Shown: positions 16,878 through 26,814, counted from the first letter of the stretch. The stretch is DNA of 64,000 nt from Microbacterium proteolyticum (GCF_014192415.1 NZ_JACHXY010000003.1:58132-122131); one strand, 5' to 3'. Made by a program: numbers and translations. Notes: a model not told the origin generated them from the sequence alone.

Positions 16878-18143
16878 TCACCCGCGCGTGCGGTTCTTGT
16901 TCCACACGTCGAAGGCGACGGCCAGCAGGAGCACGAGGCCCTTGATGAACTGCTGCACGTCGGTCGAGATGCCCATGAGCGACATGCCGTTGTTCAGCAC
17001 ACCCATGACCAGACCACCGGCGATCGCGCCGACCACGCGGCCGACACCACCCTGAACGGCAGCTCCACCGATGAAGGATGCCGCGATGGCATCCAGTTCG
17101 AAGAGGTTTCCGGCACCGGGTCCGGCGGAGTTCAGGCGGCCCGTGAAGACGATGCCGGCGAGGGCCGCGAGCACGCCCATGTTCACGAAGAGCATGAAGT
17201 CCACGCGGCGGGTGTTGATGCCCGACAGCTTCGCGGCGGTGCGGTTTCCACCGATCGCGTAGATGTGGCGCCCGAAGACGCTACGGCTCATGACGGTCGA
17301 GTACCCGATGATCAGCACGGCGAGCACGACGAGGACGATGGGCGTGCCACGCGAGCCGGGAGCCACACCGAGCAGGTACGTGAGGTACGCGATGAGCGCG
17401 CCGCCACCGATGAGCTTGACCAGGAAGGCGACCTGGGGCTCGTTCTGCAGTTCGAGCGCGGCACGCTTCGCCCGCTGGCGCACCTGCGACACCACGAAGA
17501 GCACGAGGGTCAGGACGCCGAGCGCGACGGTGATCCACTCCGCCGGCGACGAGGCGGCCGGGAACAGGTCGGGGAAGAGATAGCCGCCGCCGAGCTGGCG
17601 GTACTCGGCCGGGAAGGGCGTGATCTGGGTGTTGCCCAGGGTCATCTGCGTGAGACCGCGGAACAGGAGCATGCCCGCCAACGTCACGATGAACGCCGGG
17701 ATGCCGATGTAGGCGACCCAGAAGCCCTGCCACATACCGACCACCGCACCGAGCAGGAGCGACAGCGCGATACCGAGCCACCAGGGGAAGCCCCACTGCA
17801 CGATGAGCACACCCGACACGGCACCGACGAAGGCGGCGACCGAGCCGACCGACAGGTCGATGTGGCCGGCGATGATGATCATCACCATGCCGATCGCGAG
17901 GATCAGGATGTAGCTGTTCTGGACGATGATGTTCGACACGTTGCCTGCGGTGAGCAGACGCCCGCCGGTCAGTGCCTGGAACAGCAGCACGATGACGATG
18001 AGGGCGATGAAGATGCCGATCTCGCGCAGGCGCGAGGTGAAGAACTGCACGATGCCCCCGGCACCGCCGCCGGCGCCGCCGCCGACGGGACCCTTCGGCG
18101 TGGCGGGACCCTTCGGGGTCACGGTGTTGTCAAGCGCTGACAT
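16878..18143 (-). CDS. mmsB: multiple-monosaccharide ABC transporter permease (MmsB/GguB-like)
   Basis: 421 residues, about ten membrane segments after a Gly/Pro-rich cytoplasmic N-terminus. [20 protein letters not shown] is the signature of carbohydrate uptake transporter-2 permeases (RbsC/XylH class), and [19 protein letters not shown] is the coupling loop. The extended central region separates MmsB/GguB proteins from shorter ribose permeases. It is the last gene of the operon; the start overlaps the ATPase end by 14 nt. The sugar (xylose, arabinose, galactose or glucose) is not determined. Confidence 0.9.
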   Translation of the reverse strand: MSALDNTVTPKGPATPKGPVGGGAGGGAGGIVQFFTSRLREIGIFIALIVIVLLFQALTGGRLLTAGNVSNIIVQNSYILILAIGMVMIIIAGHIDLSVGSVAAFVGAVSGVLIVQWGFPWWLGIALSLLLGAVVGMWQGFWVAYIGIPAFIVTLAGMLLFRGLTQMTLGNTQITPFPAEYRQLGGGYLFPDLFPAASSPAEWITVALGVLTLVLFVVSQVRQRAKRAALELQNEPQVAFLVKLIGGGALIAYLTYLLGVAPGSRGTPIVLVVLAVLIIGYSTVMSRSVFGRHIYAIGGNRTAAKLSGINTRRVDFMLFVNMGVLAALAGIVFTGRLNSAGPGAGNLFELDAIAASFIGGAAVQGGVGRVVGAIAGGLVMGVLNNGMSLMGISTDVQQFIKGLVLLLAVAFDVWNKNRTRG

Positions 18144-19674
18144 GGTCGGCTTCCTTTTCCTTCGTCATGAGCACCATGAGTGCCTCGGGAGTTGCCTCCT
18201 CGATGGGCAGCTGGCCGGTGATGTGGCCTTCGCTGAGGGTGTAGATGCGGTCGCAGATGCCGAGGAGTTCGGGCAGCTCCGAGGAGATGACCAGCACCCC
18301 CTTCCCCTGCGCCGCGAGGGCGTTGATGATCGTGTAGATCTCGTACTTCGCGCCGACGTCGATGCCGCGGGTCGGCTCGTCGAGGATCAGCACCTCCGGG
18401 TCGGAGAACAGCCACTGCGACAGGACGACCTTCTGCTGGTTGCCGCCCGAGAGCTTGCCGACGACCACGTCCACGCTGGGGGCCTTGATGTTCATCGACT
18501 TGCGGTAGCGGTTGGCCACCAGGTACTCCTCGTCACCGTCGACGAAGCCGCCCTTGACGAGCTTGCGCATTCCGGCGAGCGAGATGTTGCGCTTGATCGT
18601 GTCGATGAGGTTGAGGCCGGCGCCCTTGCGGTCCTCGGTCACATACGCGAGACCGCTGCGGATGGCGTTGGGCACCGTGGAGGTGTCGGCCTTCTTGCCG
18701 TTGATGTAGACGGAGCCCGAGATGCGCGAGCCGAAGCTCTTGCCGAACACGCTCATCGCCAGCTCGGTGCGGCCGGCGCCCATGAGACCGGCGATGCCGA
18801 CGACCTCACCGGCGCGGACGTTGAGGTTCGCCTGGTGGATGACGGTGCGCGCGGCGTCCGTGGGGTGACTGACGTTCCAGTCCTCGATGCGCAGGACCTC
18901 CTCGCCGATCTCGACGTCGCGGTCGGGATAGCGATTCTCGAGCTCACGGCCGACCATGCCGCGGATGATGCGGTCTTCGCTCGTGCCGCCGGTGGCCACG
19001 TCGAGCGTCTCGATCGTGCGCCCGTCGCGGATGATCGTGACCTCGTCGGCGATCGCGCGGATCTCGTTCAGCTTGTGGCTGATGATGATGCAGGTGATGT
19101 TCTGGCCGCGCAGGTGCCGGATCAGGTCGAGCAGGTGCTCGGAGTCGTCGTCGTTGAGCGCGGCGGTCGGCTCGTCGAGGATGAGGAGCTTGACGTCCTT
19201 CGACAGAGCCTTGGCGATCTCGACCAGCTGCTGCTTGCCGACGCCGATCTCGTTGACGGGGACGTCGGGGCTGTCGCCCAGACCCACGCGGGCGAGGAGC
19301 TTGGCCGCCTCGCGGTTCGTGGCATCCCAGTCGATCAGCCCGCGGTGGGTGATCTCATTGCCGAGGAAGATGTTCTCGGCGATCGAGAGGTACGGGCTGA
19401 GCGCCAGCTCCTGGTGGATGATGACGATGCCGGCCGCTTCGCTGTCGCGGATGTCCTTGAACTCGACGGTCTTGCCGTCGAAGACGATCTCACCGCGGTA
19501 ATCGCCCGCGGGGTACACACCGCTGAGCACCTTCATGAGGGTCGACTTGCCGGCGCCGTTCTCGCCGCAGATGGCGTGAACCGTTCCGCGCTCGACGGTC
19601 AGCGACACGTCGGCGAGCGCGATGACGCCGGGGAACTCCTTGGTGATCGAGCGCATCTCGAGGATGGTGCTCAC
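18130..19674 (-). CDS. mmsA: multiple-monosaccharide ABC transporter ATPase, tandem NBD (MmsA/GguA-like)
   Basis: 514 residues with two fused nucleotide-binding domains. The first has Walker [10 protein letters not shown] near 38 and [11 protein letters not shown]; the second has the degenerate GLMGAGRTE, signature [16 protein letters not shown] and [14 protein letters not shown]. This is the standard CUT2 layout, in which one site is catalytically weak. The start follows GAGGTCCTCCTTG-type pairing sequence (reverse-strand AAGGAGGACCTCGTG). Two hairpins separate it from the binding-protein gene. Confidence 0.93.
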   Translation of the reverse strand: MSTILEMRSITKEFPGVIALADVSLTVERGTVHAICGENGAGKSTLMKVLSGVYPAGDYRGEIVFDGKTVEFKDIRDSEAAGIVIIHQELALSPYLSIAENIFLGNEITHRGLIDWDATNREAAKLLARVGLGDSPDVPVNEIGVGKQQLVEIAKALSKDVKLLILDEPTAALNDDDSEHLLDLIRHLRGQNITCIIISHKLNEIRAIADEVTIIRDGRTIETLDVATGGTSEDRIIRGMVGRELENRYPDRDVEIGEEVLRIEDWNVSHPTDAARTVIHQANLNVRAGEVVGIAGLMGAGRTELAMSVFGKSFGSRISGSVYINGKKADTSTVPNAIRSGLAYVTEDRKGAGLNLIDTIKRNISLAGMRKLVKGGFVDGDEEYLVANRYRKSMNIKAPSVDVVVGKLSGGNQQKVVLSQWLFSDPEVLILDEPTRGIDVGAKYEIYTIINALAAQGKGVLVISSELPELLGICDRIYTLSEGHITGQLPIEEATPEALMVLMTKEKEADHVSA

Positions 19675-19751
19675 GAGGTCCTCCTTGCAGAACCGGCTCG
19701 TCGCCGGTCGGGATGATGGGGGGCGGGTGCGCGTCGCGCATCTCCGCGGGA

Positions 19752-19812
19752 GCCTCCGCCGCGACCCGGTCGGGCCGCGGCGGAGGCGGGGCGGGAGGGC
19801 CGGAGCCCTCCC
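19752..19812 (-). terminator. two tandem hairpins between binding-protein and ATPase genes
   Basis: On the reverse strand, right after the lipoprotein stop, GGGAGGGC/GCCCTCCC (19793-19800, 19805-19812, 4-nt loop) and then a perfect 12-bp stem (19752-19763, 19776-19787). In transport operons such hairpins protect the upstream mRNA or attenuate the downstream genes, giving excess binding protein. Confidence 0.7.
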
Positions 19813-19819
19813 GGAGGGA

Positions 19820-20941
19820 TCAGCCCAGGTCGGCCTCGGTGTAGTAACCGCTGTCGATCAGGATCTCCTTGTAGTTGTCCTTCGTCACGATGGTCGACTC
19901 GAGCAGGTACGACGGGACGACCTTCTCGCCGTTGTCGTAGGTCTCTTCGTCGTTGACCTCGGGGGTCTGACCCTTGCGGATGTCGTCGACCATGGTCACG
20001 GCCTGCTTGGCGAGCTCGCGCGTGTCCTTGAAGATCGTCGAGTACTGCTCACCGGCGATGATCGACTTGATCGAGCCGACCTCGGCGTCCTGACCCGTGA
20101 CGACGGGCAGGTCGCTGACCGAGTAGCCACCCGAGGTGAGTGCCGAGATGATGCCGATCGACAGACCGTCGTAAGGCGAGAGCACACCCTGGAGCTTGGT
20201 GGAGCCGATGACCGTGAGGATGTTCTCCATGCGCTCCTGCGCCGTCTCGGGCAGCCAGCGGAGGATCGCGGCCTGGCCGAACTCGGTCTGACCCGACGGG
20301 ACGACGAGCGTGCCCTTGTCGAGGTAGGGCTGCAGCGTGTCGATGGCGCCCTGCCAGAAGAACGTGGCGTTGTTGTCGTCGGGGCTACCGGCGAACAGCT
20401 CCACGTTGAACGGACCCGCGGCGCCCGTGTCGGCGCCCGACGCGTCGAGCACGCCGAGACCCGTGAGCAGCGACGTGGCCTGCTGCACGCCGACCTTGTA
20501 GTTGTCGAACGTCGTGTAGTAGTCGACGTTCGGCGTGCCGTTGATCAGGCGGTCGTAGGCGATGACGGGGATGTCGGCGTCGGCGGCCTGCTGCAGGACG
20601 TCGGTGAGCGTGGTGCCGTCGATCGAGGCGATGATCAGGGCGTTGGCGCCCGAGGAGATCATGTTCTCGATCTGCGAGACCTGGGTGGGGATGTCGTCGT
20701 TGGCGTACTGCAGGTCGACCTGGTAGCCGAGCTCCTCGAGCTGCGCCTTGACGTTGTTGCCGTCGGCGATCCAGCGCTCCGACTGCTGCGTGGGCATCGC
20801 GACGCCGATGATGCCGCCGGCCTCTTCTTCGCCGCCACCCGCGTTGCCGCCGGTACGGTCGCCCGCGCAACCCGCGAGACCGATGCCGAGCGCCAGGACG
20901 CCGGCTCCGGCGACCGCCTTGAGCATGCTGTGCTTCTTCAC
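19820..20941 (-). CDS. chvE: monosaccharide-binding lipoprotein (ChvE-like)
   Basis: 373 residues from GTG 20941, which follows GGAGGG by 7 nt; an ATG at 20956 would place the ribosome site inside the gene. The leader ends in lipobox LAGC (Cys near 25). [19 protein letters not shown] opens the type-1 periplasmic fold. [24 protein letters not shown] and [21 protein letters not shown] are the ligand-facing blocks of ChvE/XylF-type binders. First gene of the importer operon; a LacI operator lies by its promoter. Confidence 0.92.
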   Translation of the reverse strand: MKKHSMLKAVAGAGVLALGIGLAGCAGDRTGGNAGGGEEEAGGIIGVAMPTQQSERWIADGNNVKAQLEELGYQVDLQYANDDIPTQVSQIENMISSGANALIIASIDGTTLTDVLQQAADADIPVIAYDRLINGTPNVDYYTTFDNYKVGVQQATSLLTGLGVLDASGADTGAAGPFNVELFAGSPDDNNATFFWQGAIDTLQPYLDKGTLVVPSGQTEFGQAAILRWLPETAQERMENILTVIGSTKLQGVLSPYDGLSIGIISALTSGGYSVSDLPVVTGQDAEVGSIKSIIAGEQYSTIFKDTRELAKQAVTMVDDIRKGQTPEVNDEETYDNGEKVVPSYLLESTIVTKDNYKEILIDSGYYTEADLG

Positions 20942-21246
20942 TCTGGTTCCCTCCATTGGGTGTTAGTCGCGATGTCTCCCCCTGGAGGCCACCGCAGGCA
21001 CTGCTGACGGACACTCCGAGCACGCACGGCCTCCGGGGCGAAACGAAGGGCCGGTCGATGGCGTGGGAGACCCGCGTCGTTCGAAACGTCTTCGTCTCGA
21101 CGGATCCGCTCCGCAGCGAGTCCCGTCGGCCGTGTGACCCGGTCATGTGACCGTTCACATTGTGTGTGTGATGCTACCCCGCCCGGCGGTCGACCTGTCA
21201 AGTCCCGGTGCGATTGACATCCAGCCGTTGCCGAAACGTGACGAAG
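20942..21246. promoter_or_regulatory. control region of the sugar importer operon
   Basis: 305 bp without a gene. On the reverse strand, TTGACA (21201-21196), 19 nt and TAGCAT (21176-21171) form a plausible promoter. The LacI-type palindromes lie just downstream of the -10 box. This predicts an untranslated leader of roughly 220 nt before GTG 20941, in which I see no known riboswitch. Confidence 0.55.
21132..21160. promoter_or_regulatory. LacI-family operator pair at the importer promoter
   Basis: ATGTGACCGTTCACAT (21145-21160) has perfect 6-bp arms, and TGACC-C-GGTCA (21135-21145) abuts it. Both share the GTGACC half-site with the palindrome upstream of the lacI-type gene. The position, from about +5 of the predicted transcript, suits repression. 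Confidence 0.65.
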
Positions 21247-22272
21247 TCAGCGCGACGGGGGCGCGGTCGACGACCGCACGATCAGCCGCAGGTGGTCGGG
21301 CTCGGCAGCGGGCACGTCGCCCCGGAACTCGCCGAGCGTCGTGAGCAGGTCGGCGACGGCGCGCGTGCCGATCCCCACGAAGTCCTGCCGAACGGTGGTG
21401 AGAGGCGGCCACAGATGGGCCGACTCGGGCACGTCGTCGAAGCCGACCACCGAGATGTCCTCGGGGACGGAGCGACCTATGGCTCGAACGGCATGCATGA
21501 ACCCCAGCGCCATATGGTCGTTCCCCGCGAACACGGCCGTGACGTCCTCCGTGCGCAGCAGCTCCCGTCCTGCCTCGTAGCCGAACTGCGCCGTCCAATC
21601 GCCGAGTATCGGCGGTCGCGGCGGGAGGTCGCTCGCATCCATCTCGGCGAGATAGCCCCGCATGCGATGGTCGGCCTCGACCCAGTCCCGGGGGCCGGCG
21701 ATGTGCAGGATGCGGGTGTGCCCCAGCTCGATCAGATGGCGCACGGCGGCACGCGCTCCGGCGGCCTGATCGTTGTGCGAGGTCGAGACACCCGTGGATG
21801 TCACGGTCTGCACCGGCACCGGAAGCTGCAACTCCTCGAGGATCGGGATCACACGGGTCTGCGGCGCCACCGCGATGAGCCCCTCGATCGACTGCTGCAT
21901 GAGGTGGTCGATCGAGGCGCGGACGTCGTCGGGGTCGCTCGTCGCGAGATTCGTGACGGTCAGCCGATACCCCGCGGCGCGTGCGGCGGACTCGACCGCC
22001 TGCACCATGGATGCCACGCCGTGGGTCGTCACGCGCGGGCCCAGCACGCCGATGAGACGCGACCGGCTGGTCGCCAGTGCTCGGGCGGCCTGGTTCGGCA
22101 CGAACTTCAGCTCGGCGATCGCCGAACGCACTTTCGCCGCCGTCTCGGGGCGCAGCTGCGAACTGTTGTTGATCACCCGCGAAACGGTCTGGTACGACAC
22201 CCCCGCCACCCGGGCGACATCGCGGATGCTCGGGGCGCGCCCTGTCGCCTCCGGGATATCGGTGTCGCTCAT
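21247..22272 (-). CDS. LacI-family transcriptional regulator of the sugar importer
   Basis: 341 residues from ATG 22272, preceded by GAGGCGGACG; an ATG at 22284 would add four residues. The N-terminal helix-turn-helix SIRDVARVAGVSYQTVSRVIN and the hinge-helix region NQAARALATSRS are classic LacI. The ligand domain has GYRLTVTNLAT, PRDWVEADHRMRGY, VFAGNDHMALGFM and SVVGFDDVPESAHLWPPLTTV. It lies directly upstream of, and co-directional with, the importer, and palindromes with its expected symmetry flank both transcription units. It is probably released by the imported sugar. Confidence 0.93.
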   Translation of the reverse strand: MSDTDIPEATGRAPSIRDVARVAGVSYQTVSRVINNSSQLRPETAAKVRSAIAELKFVPNQAARALATSRSRLIGVLGPRVTTHGVASMVQAVESAARAAGYRLTVTNLATSDPDDVRASIDHLMQQSIEGLIAVAPQTRVIPILEELQLPVPVQTVTSTGVSTSHNDQAAGARAAVRHLIELGHTRILHIAGPRDWVEADHRMRGYLAEMDASDLPPRPPILGDWTAQFGYEAGRELLRTEDVTAVFAGNDHMALGFMHAVRAIGRSVPEDISVVGFDDVPESAHLWPPLTTVRQDFVGIGTRAVADLLTTLGEFRGDVPAAEPDHLRLIVRSSTAPPSR

Positions 22273-22304
22273 CGTCCGCCTCATTGCGGGTCCCGCGCTG
22301 CTGC

Positions 22305-22316
22305 GTGACCGGTCAC
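22305..22316. promoter_or_regulatory. LacI-family operator, probable autoregulation
   Basis: GTGACCGGTCAC is a perfect 12-bp palindrome with a central CG, 32 nt upstream of the regulator start. It shares half-sites with the importer operator. Confidence 0.65.
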
Positions 22317-22550
22317 ACGAGGATAGCCGACGACGACGAGGGGGTGCGCGCGGGGGTGAAGAGCGTGTCGACCGGGGCGGGCGTGGGGTGCCCGCGGGGT
22401 GGAGCGGCTTCGCGGCGCGAGACGGCATCTCGCCGACGCCGCGGCTGCGAGCCACGGCCGGGACGGCGGCGAGATGCCGGCGCGGAGCGGCGCCGCGGCG
22501 GCGCAGGAGCCGGATGCCCCCGGACGGCCCGGGAGCTCGACTCGCGCCGA

Positions 22551-22556
22551 TACGGT
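22551..22556 (+). promoter_or_regulatory. -10 box (TACGGT) of the oxidoreductase gene
   Basis: TACGGT is followed by GGATGCC and the ATG at 22564; probable leaderless start. Confidence 0.5.
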
Positions 22557-22563
22557 GGATGCC

Positions 22564-23547
22564 ATGACCGGACTGCACTGGGGCATCCTCGCGACGGGCG
22601 GCATCGCCCACGCCTTCACCTCCGACCTGCGCACAGCGGGCCTCCACGTCGCCGCCGTGGGCTCCCGCCGCATCGACAGCGCCCGCGAGTTCGCGGCGCA
22701 GTACGGCATCGCGAACGCCCACGGCTCGTATGAGGAACTGGTGGCCGACCCCGATGTCGACATCGTCTACATCGCGACCCCGCACCCGGGGCACGTCGAC
22801 AACGCCCTGCTGGCGCTGGATCACGGTAAGCACGTGCTCGTCGAGAAGCCCTTCACGCTCAACGCCACCGAGGCCACGATCGTCCGCGACCGCGCCGCCG
22901 AGAAGGGTCTGCTCGCCATGGAGGCGATGTGGACGCGCTACCTGCCGCACATGGTCCGCATCCGCGAGATCCTCGCCGCCGGCACCCTCGGCGAGGTGCG
23001 AGTCGTCTCGGCCGACCACACCCAGAAGCTCCCCACCGACCCCGCCCACCGCCTGAACGACCTCGCGCTCGGCGGCGGCGCCCTGCTCGACCTGGGCATC
23101 TACCCCATCTCCTTCGCCGTCGACGTGCTCGGACTGCCCGAGCGCATCACCGCCCTCGCCCGCCTCTCGGATGCCGGGAGCGACGCCGAAGTGGCGACGA
23201 CCTTCGTGCACACCGGCGGCGCGATCTCGACCACGGTGTCGTCTTCGCGAGGTGCCGGCATGAACGCCGCCCAGATCGTCGGCACCGAGGCGCGCATCGA
23301 GATCGATCGGGTCTGGTACACGCCCACCTCGTTCCGGGTCGTGTCACCCGAGGGCGACGTGCTCGAGGAGTTCTCCTCCGAGGTCGAGGGGCGCGGCATG
23401 CAGTACCAGGCGATCGCCGCCGAACGATTCGTGGACGACGGCGCCGCCGCAAACGACGTCCTCCCGATCGACGAGACCATCGCGATCATGGGCGTGCTCG
23501 ACGAGGTGCGCCGCCAGATCGGCGTCGTCTACCCCGGCGAGCGCTGA
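22564..23547 (+). CDS. Gfo/Idh/MocA-family NAD(P)-dependent oxidoreductase
   Basis: 327 residues. A Rossmann start, WGILATGGIAHAFTSDL, is followed by VDIVYIATPHPGHVDNAL and the family motif HVLVEKPFTLNA containing the catalytic-site Lys of the E-K-P motif. GGGALLDLGIYPISF marks the C-terminal alpha/beta domain that holds the substrate. The family oxidises sugar or cyclitol hydroxyls, or trans-dihydrodiols. It is transcribed away from the lacI-type gene and might process the imported sugar; the evidence is only proximity. Confidence 0.88.
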   Translation: MTGLHWGILATGGIAHAFTSDLRTAGLHVAAVGSRRIDSAREFAAQYGIANAHGSYEELVADPDVDIVYIATPHPGHVDNALLALDHGKHVLVEKPFTLNATEATIVRDRAAEKGLLAMEAMWTRYLPHMVRIREILAAGTLGEVRVVSADHTQKLPTDPAHRLNDLALGGGALLDLGIYPISFAVDVLGLPERITALARLSDAGSDAEVATTFVHTGGAISTTVSSSRGAGMNAAQIVGTEARIEIDRVWYTPTSFRVVSPEGDVLEEFSSEVEGRGMQYQAIAAERFVDDGAAANDVLPIDETIAIMGVLDEVRRQIGVVYPGER

Positions 23548-23640
23548 GCACCGACGCCCCCGTCCGTCGCGGGACGGCCGTTTCCGCCTTCACGGGCGCG
23601 GGGTTTCCTCCCCGTCCGGCGGACGGGCCAAACTGGAGTC

Positions 23641-24501
23641 ATGCCCGACACCCAGACCGCCCGCGTCGCCGTATACCTCGACTTCGACAACATCGTCATG
23701 TCGTGGTACGACCGCGTTCACGGGCGTAACGCCTATTCGCGTGACCGGCAGAAGATCGCCGACAGCCCGGTCGACCCCGAGATCACCGAGCGGCTGACGA
23801 AGGCGACGATCGACGTGGGCGCGATCATCGACTACGCGGCGTCGTTCGGCACCCTCGTGCTGACCCGGGCGTACGCCGACTGGTCGGCTCCGGTGAACGC
23901 CGAGTACCGCTCGCAGCTGGTTGCCCGCGCGGTCGACCTCGTGCAGCTTTTCCCCGCGGCGGCGTATGCGAAGAACGGCGCCGACATCCGCCTGGCCGTG
24001 GATGCGGTGGAAGACATGTTCCGCCTCCCCGACCTGACGCACGTGGTCATCGTCGCCGGCGACAGCGATTACGTTCCGCTCGCGCAGCGGTGCAAGAGGC
24101 TCGGTCGGTACGTCGTGGGCGTCGGCGTCGCGGGCTCCACCGCGAAATCGCTCGCCGCGGCCTGCGACCGATTCGACGCGTACGATTCCCTGCCCGGCAT
24201 CCCGAATCTGGCTGAGACCAAGAAGGATTCCCCGCCCTCGCGGCCGCGGACACGCAAGCGGTCGAAGGACCCGGCGGTCGACCTGCTGGAACGGGCGATG
24301 CAGCTGGAGGGCGAGCGCGCCGACGGAGAGTGGCTGCACGCGTCGGCGGTGAAGGATCTCATGAAGCGTCTCGACCCGTCGTTCAGCGAAAAGGCGCTGG
24401 GGTTCCGCAGCTTCTCGGATTTCCTGAAGGCGCAGACCGAGCACGTCGAGGTGGACGAGGAGTCCAACGTCGTGCAGGTGAAGGCGGTCGTGCGGGGCTG
24501 A
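23641..24501 (+). CDS. NYN-domain (PIN-like) ribonuclease with C-terminal OST-HTH/LOTUS domain
   Basis: 286 residues. RVAVYLDFDNIVMSW, KNGADIRLAVDAVEDMF and HVVIVAGDSDYVPLAQRCKRLG give the acidic residues of the NYN nuclease fold (about 8-190). A basic linker (SRPRTRKRSKD) leads to a winged-helix OST-HTH/LOTUS domain (about 215-284, ending SFSDFLKAQTEHVEVDEE). NYN-LOTUS proteins are thought to bind and cut RNA. The start has both CAAACT 6 nt upstream and a short GGAG. No operon partner is evident. Confidence 0.85.
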   Translation: MPDTQTARVAVYLDFDNIVMSWYDRVHGRNAYSRDRQKIADSPVDPEITERLTKATIDVGAIIDYAASFGTLVLTRAYADWSAPVNAEYRSQLVARAVDLVQLFPAAAYAKNGADIRLAVDAVEDMFRLPDLTHVVIVAGDSDYVPLAQRCKRLGRYVVGVGVAGSTAKSLAAACDRFDAYDSLPGIPNLAETKKDSPPSRPRTRKRSKDPAVDLLERAMQLEGERADGEWLHASAVKDLMKRLDPSFSEKALGFRSFSDFLKAQTEHVEVDEESNVVQVKAVVRG

Positions 24502-24507
24502 CGGAGA

Positions 24508-24547
24508 GGGCCTCGGCGATCAACGGCGGGCCTCGGCGATCAACGGC
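24508..24547. repeat. perfect 20-bp tandem duplication at a gene end
   Basis: GGGCCTCGGCGATCAACGGC occurs at 24508-24527 and again at 24528-24547. The second copy contains the stop codon of the reverse-strand gene beginning at 24540; the first copy sits just past it. Confidence 0.85.
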
Positions 24548-25166
24548 GCTCGGCGCCGGGGGCGACGTGTGCCAGGACGCGCTCCCACACCGAGGTGAGG
24601 GTCACGTGTCCGTTGACCGAGGAGATCTCGTCGTCGGGCACGATCTCGGCCTCAGCCGACCGCATCCGGTCGACGTACCACTCGGCGTCACCGGAATCGG
24701 CCGGACCGTCACCACCGACGACGACGAGCGTCGCGGCGTCGAGATGGTCGAGCAGAGGCGTGCGGAGATCGCGGCTGAGGGGGTCGGACGGACTCTGTAC
24801 CCCGACGATGGCCAGCCGGTCCACGATCGGGCCCAGGGCCGCGGCGAGATAGATCGCGATCGGGCCGGCTGAGCGCTCCCCCACCAGTCCGACGGTGGCG
24901 CCGGGCGCCTCACGATCGACCAGCTCTCGCAGCGCCTCCACGGTGAGACCGGCGGGGGTCTGCCCACCGAAGACCGGTGGGTCCTCCAGCTCGGGGGCGT
25001 CGAGCCCCACGGCGACCACGCGCACGTCGTAGGCGGAGGTGACGCGCGCGTCGGGGTCGGTGGTGGCCACATCGCCGGTGCGGAGAACGAACACCGCGCG
25101 CGGCGCTCCGGGTGTTCCGAAACTGCGGTAGTCGAGCTGGCCGTCGAGCCAGGGTGCGAGACTCAT
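24540..25166 (-). CDS. alpha/beta-hydrolase-like protein
   Basis: 208 residues from ATG 25166, with AGGACG upstream. VFVLRTGDV, the elbow-like VGLVGERSAGPIAIYLAAAL (Ser in a shortened x-x-S-x-G turn), TLVVVGGDGPADSGD and a late His in SVNGHVTLTSVW resemble a compact hydrolase fold with Ser, Asp and His in order. The first glycine of the elbow is missing and I do not recognise a named family, so catalytic activity is uncertain. It lies 85 nt downstream of the DNA ligase gene on the same strand. Confidence 0.6.
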   Translation of the reverse strand: MSLAPWLDGQLDYRSFGTPGAPRAVFVLRTGDVATTDPDARVTSAYDVRVVAVGLDAPELEDPPVFGGQTPAGLTVEALRELVDREAPGATVGLVGERSAGPIAIYLAAALGPIVDRLAIVGVQSPSDPLSRDLRTPLLDHLDAATLVVVGGDGPADSGDAEWYVDRMRSAEAEIVPDDEISSVNGHVTLTSVWERVLAHVAPGAERR

Positions 25167-25251
25167 CACTTCGTCCTCTCGGCCTCGCGCCATGCGGCGA
25201 GGCGATCTCTTCGCCGAGCCGGCGCCTGCTCTCTGCGTGCTGCCCACGGCA

Positions 25252-26814
25252 TCACACCTCACCCGCCTCGTCGGAGTCGGCCGACCCGCCGCCCCCGGGG
25301 AGGAGGGACCGGAGCGTATCGATCGAGTCGGCCTCGGCTGCGGGCTTGTCGGAACGGTAGGCCTTCACGCGCGCGAAGCGCAGCGCCACGCCGCCGGGGT
25401 ATCGCACCGATCGCTGGACGCCGTCGATCGCGATCTCGACGACCGTGTCGGGCACGACCCGGATGCCGCCGGGGATCTCCCCCGCCTCGCGCTCGGAGAA
25501 GTGCGCGGTCTGCCAGGTCAGGAGCTCGTCGGTGAGGCCCTTGAACGTCTTGCCCACCATGACGAAGCCGTCAGGCTGCCCGAAACGACCCTCGGGATCC
25601 CGCGCCGCGAGGTGCAGGTTCGAGAGCCAGCCCGAGCGTCGCCCCGAGCCGCGCTCGACGCCGACGACGACGAGGTCGAAGGTGTGCACGGGCTTGACCT
25701 TGAGCCAGCTCTTGCCGCGACGACCAGCCGTGTAGGAAGCGTCGAGGCCCTTCACCATCACGCCCTCATGACCGGCCGCAAGGGCATCGCGCGCGAACGC
25801 GTCAGCGGTCTCGACGTCGTCCGTGGTCACGGCGGGGATGCGCCACGGCGCGGCAATGCGCTCGAGTTCCTCCAGTCGGGCGGACAACGGCTCGTCGACG
25901 AGGTCGCGCCCGTCGACGTGCAGGACGTCGAAGAACCACGGTCGCAGGGCGATCTCTCGCGCCGTCTCCGCACCGAAGCGCGCCATCGTGTCTTGGAAGG
26001 GGCGTGGACCACCGTCGTCGTCGAGCGACAGCGTCTCTCCGTCGAGGATGACGTCGTTCACCGGCAGACCGCGGACCACCTCGACGATCTCGGGCACGCG
26101 GTGGGTCACGTCGGCCAAGGTGCGGGTGAACACGTGCACCTCGTCGTCGTGCCGGTGCACCTGCACGCGGGCCCCGTCGAGCTTGTACTCCACCGAAGCC
26201 CGACCGGCGATGCCCAGGGCGTCGGCGACCGACGTGGCGGTGGAGGCGAGCATCGGCTGCACCCCGCGACCGACGACGAGGCCCACGGCGGCGAGATCGT
26301 CGACCGTGCCGGTGAGTGCCACGCGAGCCGTCTCGCCGAGGTCGCCCGAGAGCATCGCGGCGCGCCGCACCGCGGCACCGTCGCGGTCGGAGGCGCGAGC
26401 GACGGCATCGAGGAGCACCCCCTCCAAGGCTCCCGTGCGCAGTTCGCCGGTCATGATGCGAATGAGAAGCTGCCACTCCGCCGCCGTCGCCCGCTCGGCC
26501 AGCGTGTCGAGGAGCGCCGCGCGGACCGCCGCCGACCCCGCACCGCCGATCCCGGTCAGCCGCGAGAAGCCTCGGTCGACGTCGTCGACACTCAGCGACG
26601 GCTCCTCGGCGTGGGATCCGCCGCGGCTCGAGAGCGTACGCCAGCCGACACCGAGTCGGCCCTGGCGTGGCGACGCCGTGAGCAGGCCCACCGCCGGCAC
26701 GATCTCGTCGGGCGCGAGCGACCGCAGCACCGCGGCGAGGGCGTCGACCTTCGCCAGCCGCGAGCGGGTGTTCGTCACCGCCGCGAGGGCCGTCTCGATA
26801 TCGCTGAAGAGCAT
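25252..26814 (-). CDS. ligB: ATP-dependent DNA ligase (LigB-like)
   Basis: 520 residues. An N-terminal helical DNA-binding domain (about 1-200) precedes the nucleotidyltransferase domain, with the adenylated lysine in VEYKLDGARVQVHRH (motif I K-L-D-G). ILDGETLSLDDDG (motif III), GHEGVMVKGLDASY (motif IV) and KSWLKVKPVHTFDLVVVG (motif V) follow. The OB-fold ends in VALRFARVKAYRSDKP. Size and layout match LigB of mycobacteria, thought to serve repair, not replication. No Ku or polymerase domain is attached. Confidence 0.93.
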   Translation of the reverse strand: MLFSDIETALAAVTNTRSRLAKVDALAAVLRSLAPDEIVPAVGLLTASPRQGRLGVGWRTLSSRGGSHAEEPSLSVDDVDRGFSRLTGIGGAGSAAVRAALLDTLAERATAAEWQLLIRIMTGELRTGALEGVLLDAVARASDRDGAAVRRAAMLSGDLGETARVALTGTVDDLAAVGLVVGRGVQPMLASTATSVADALGIAGRASVEYKLDGARVQVHRHDDEVHVFTRTLADVTHRVPEIVEVVRGLPVNDVILDGETLSLDDDGGPRPFQDTMARFGAETAREIALRPWFFDVLHVDGRDLVDEPLSARLEELERIAAPWRIPAVTTDDVETADAFARDALAAGHEGVMVKGLDASYTAGRRGKSWLKVKPVHTFDLVVVGVERGSGRRSGWLSNLHLAARDPEGRFGQPDGFVMVGKTFKGLTDELLTWQTAHFSEREAGEIPGGIRVVPDTVVEIAIDGVQRSVRYPGGVALRFARVKAYRSDKPAAEADSIDTLRSLLPGGGGSADSDEAGEV

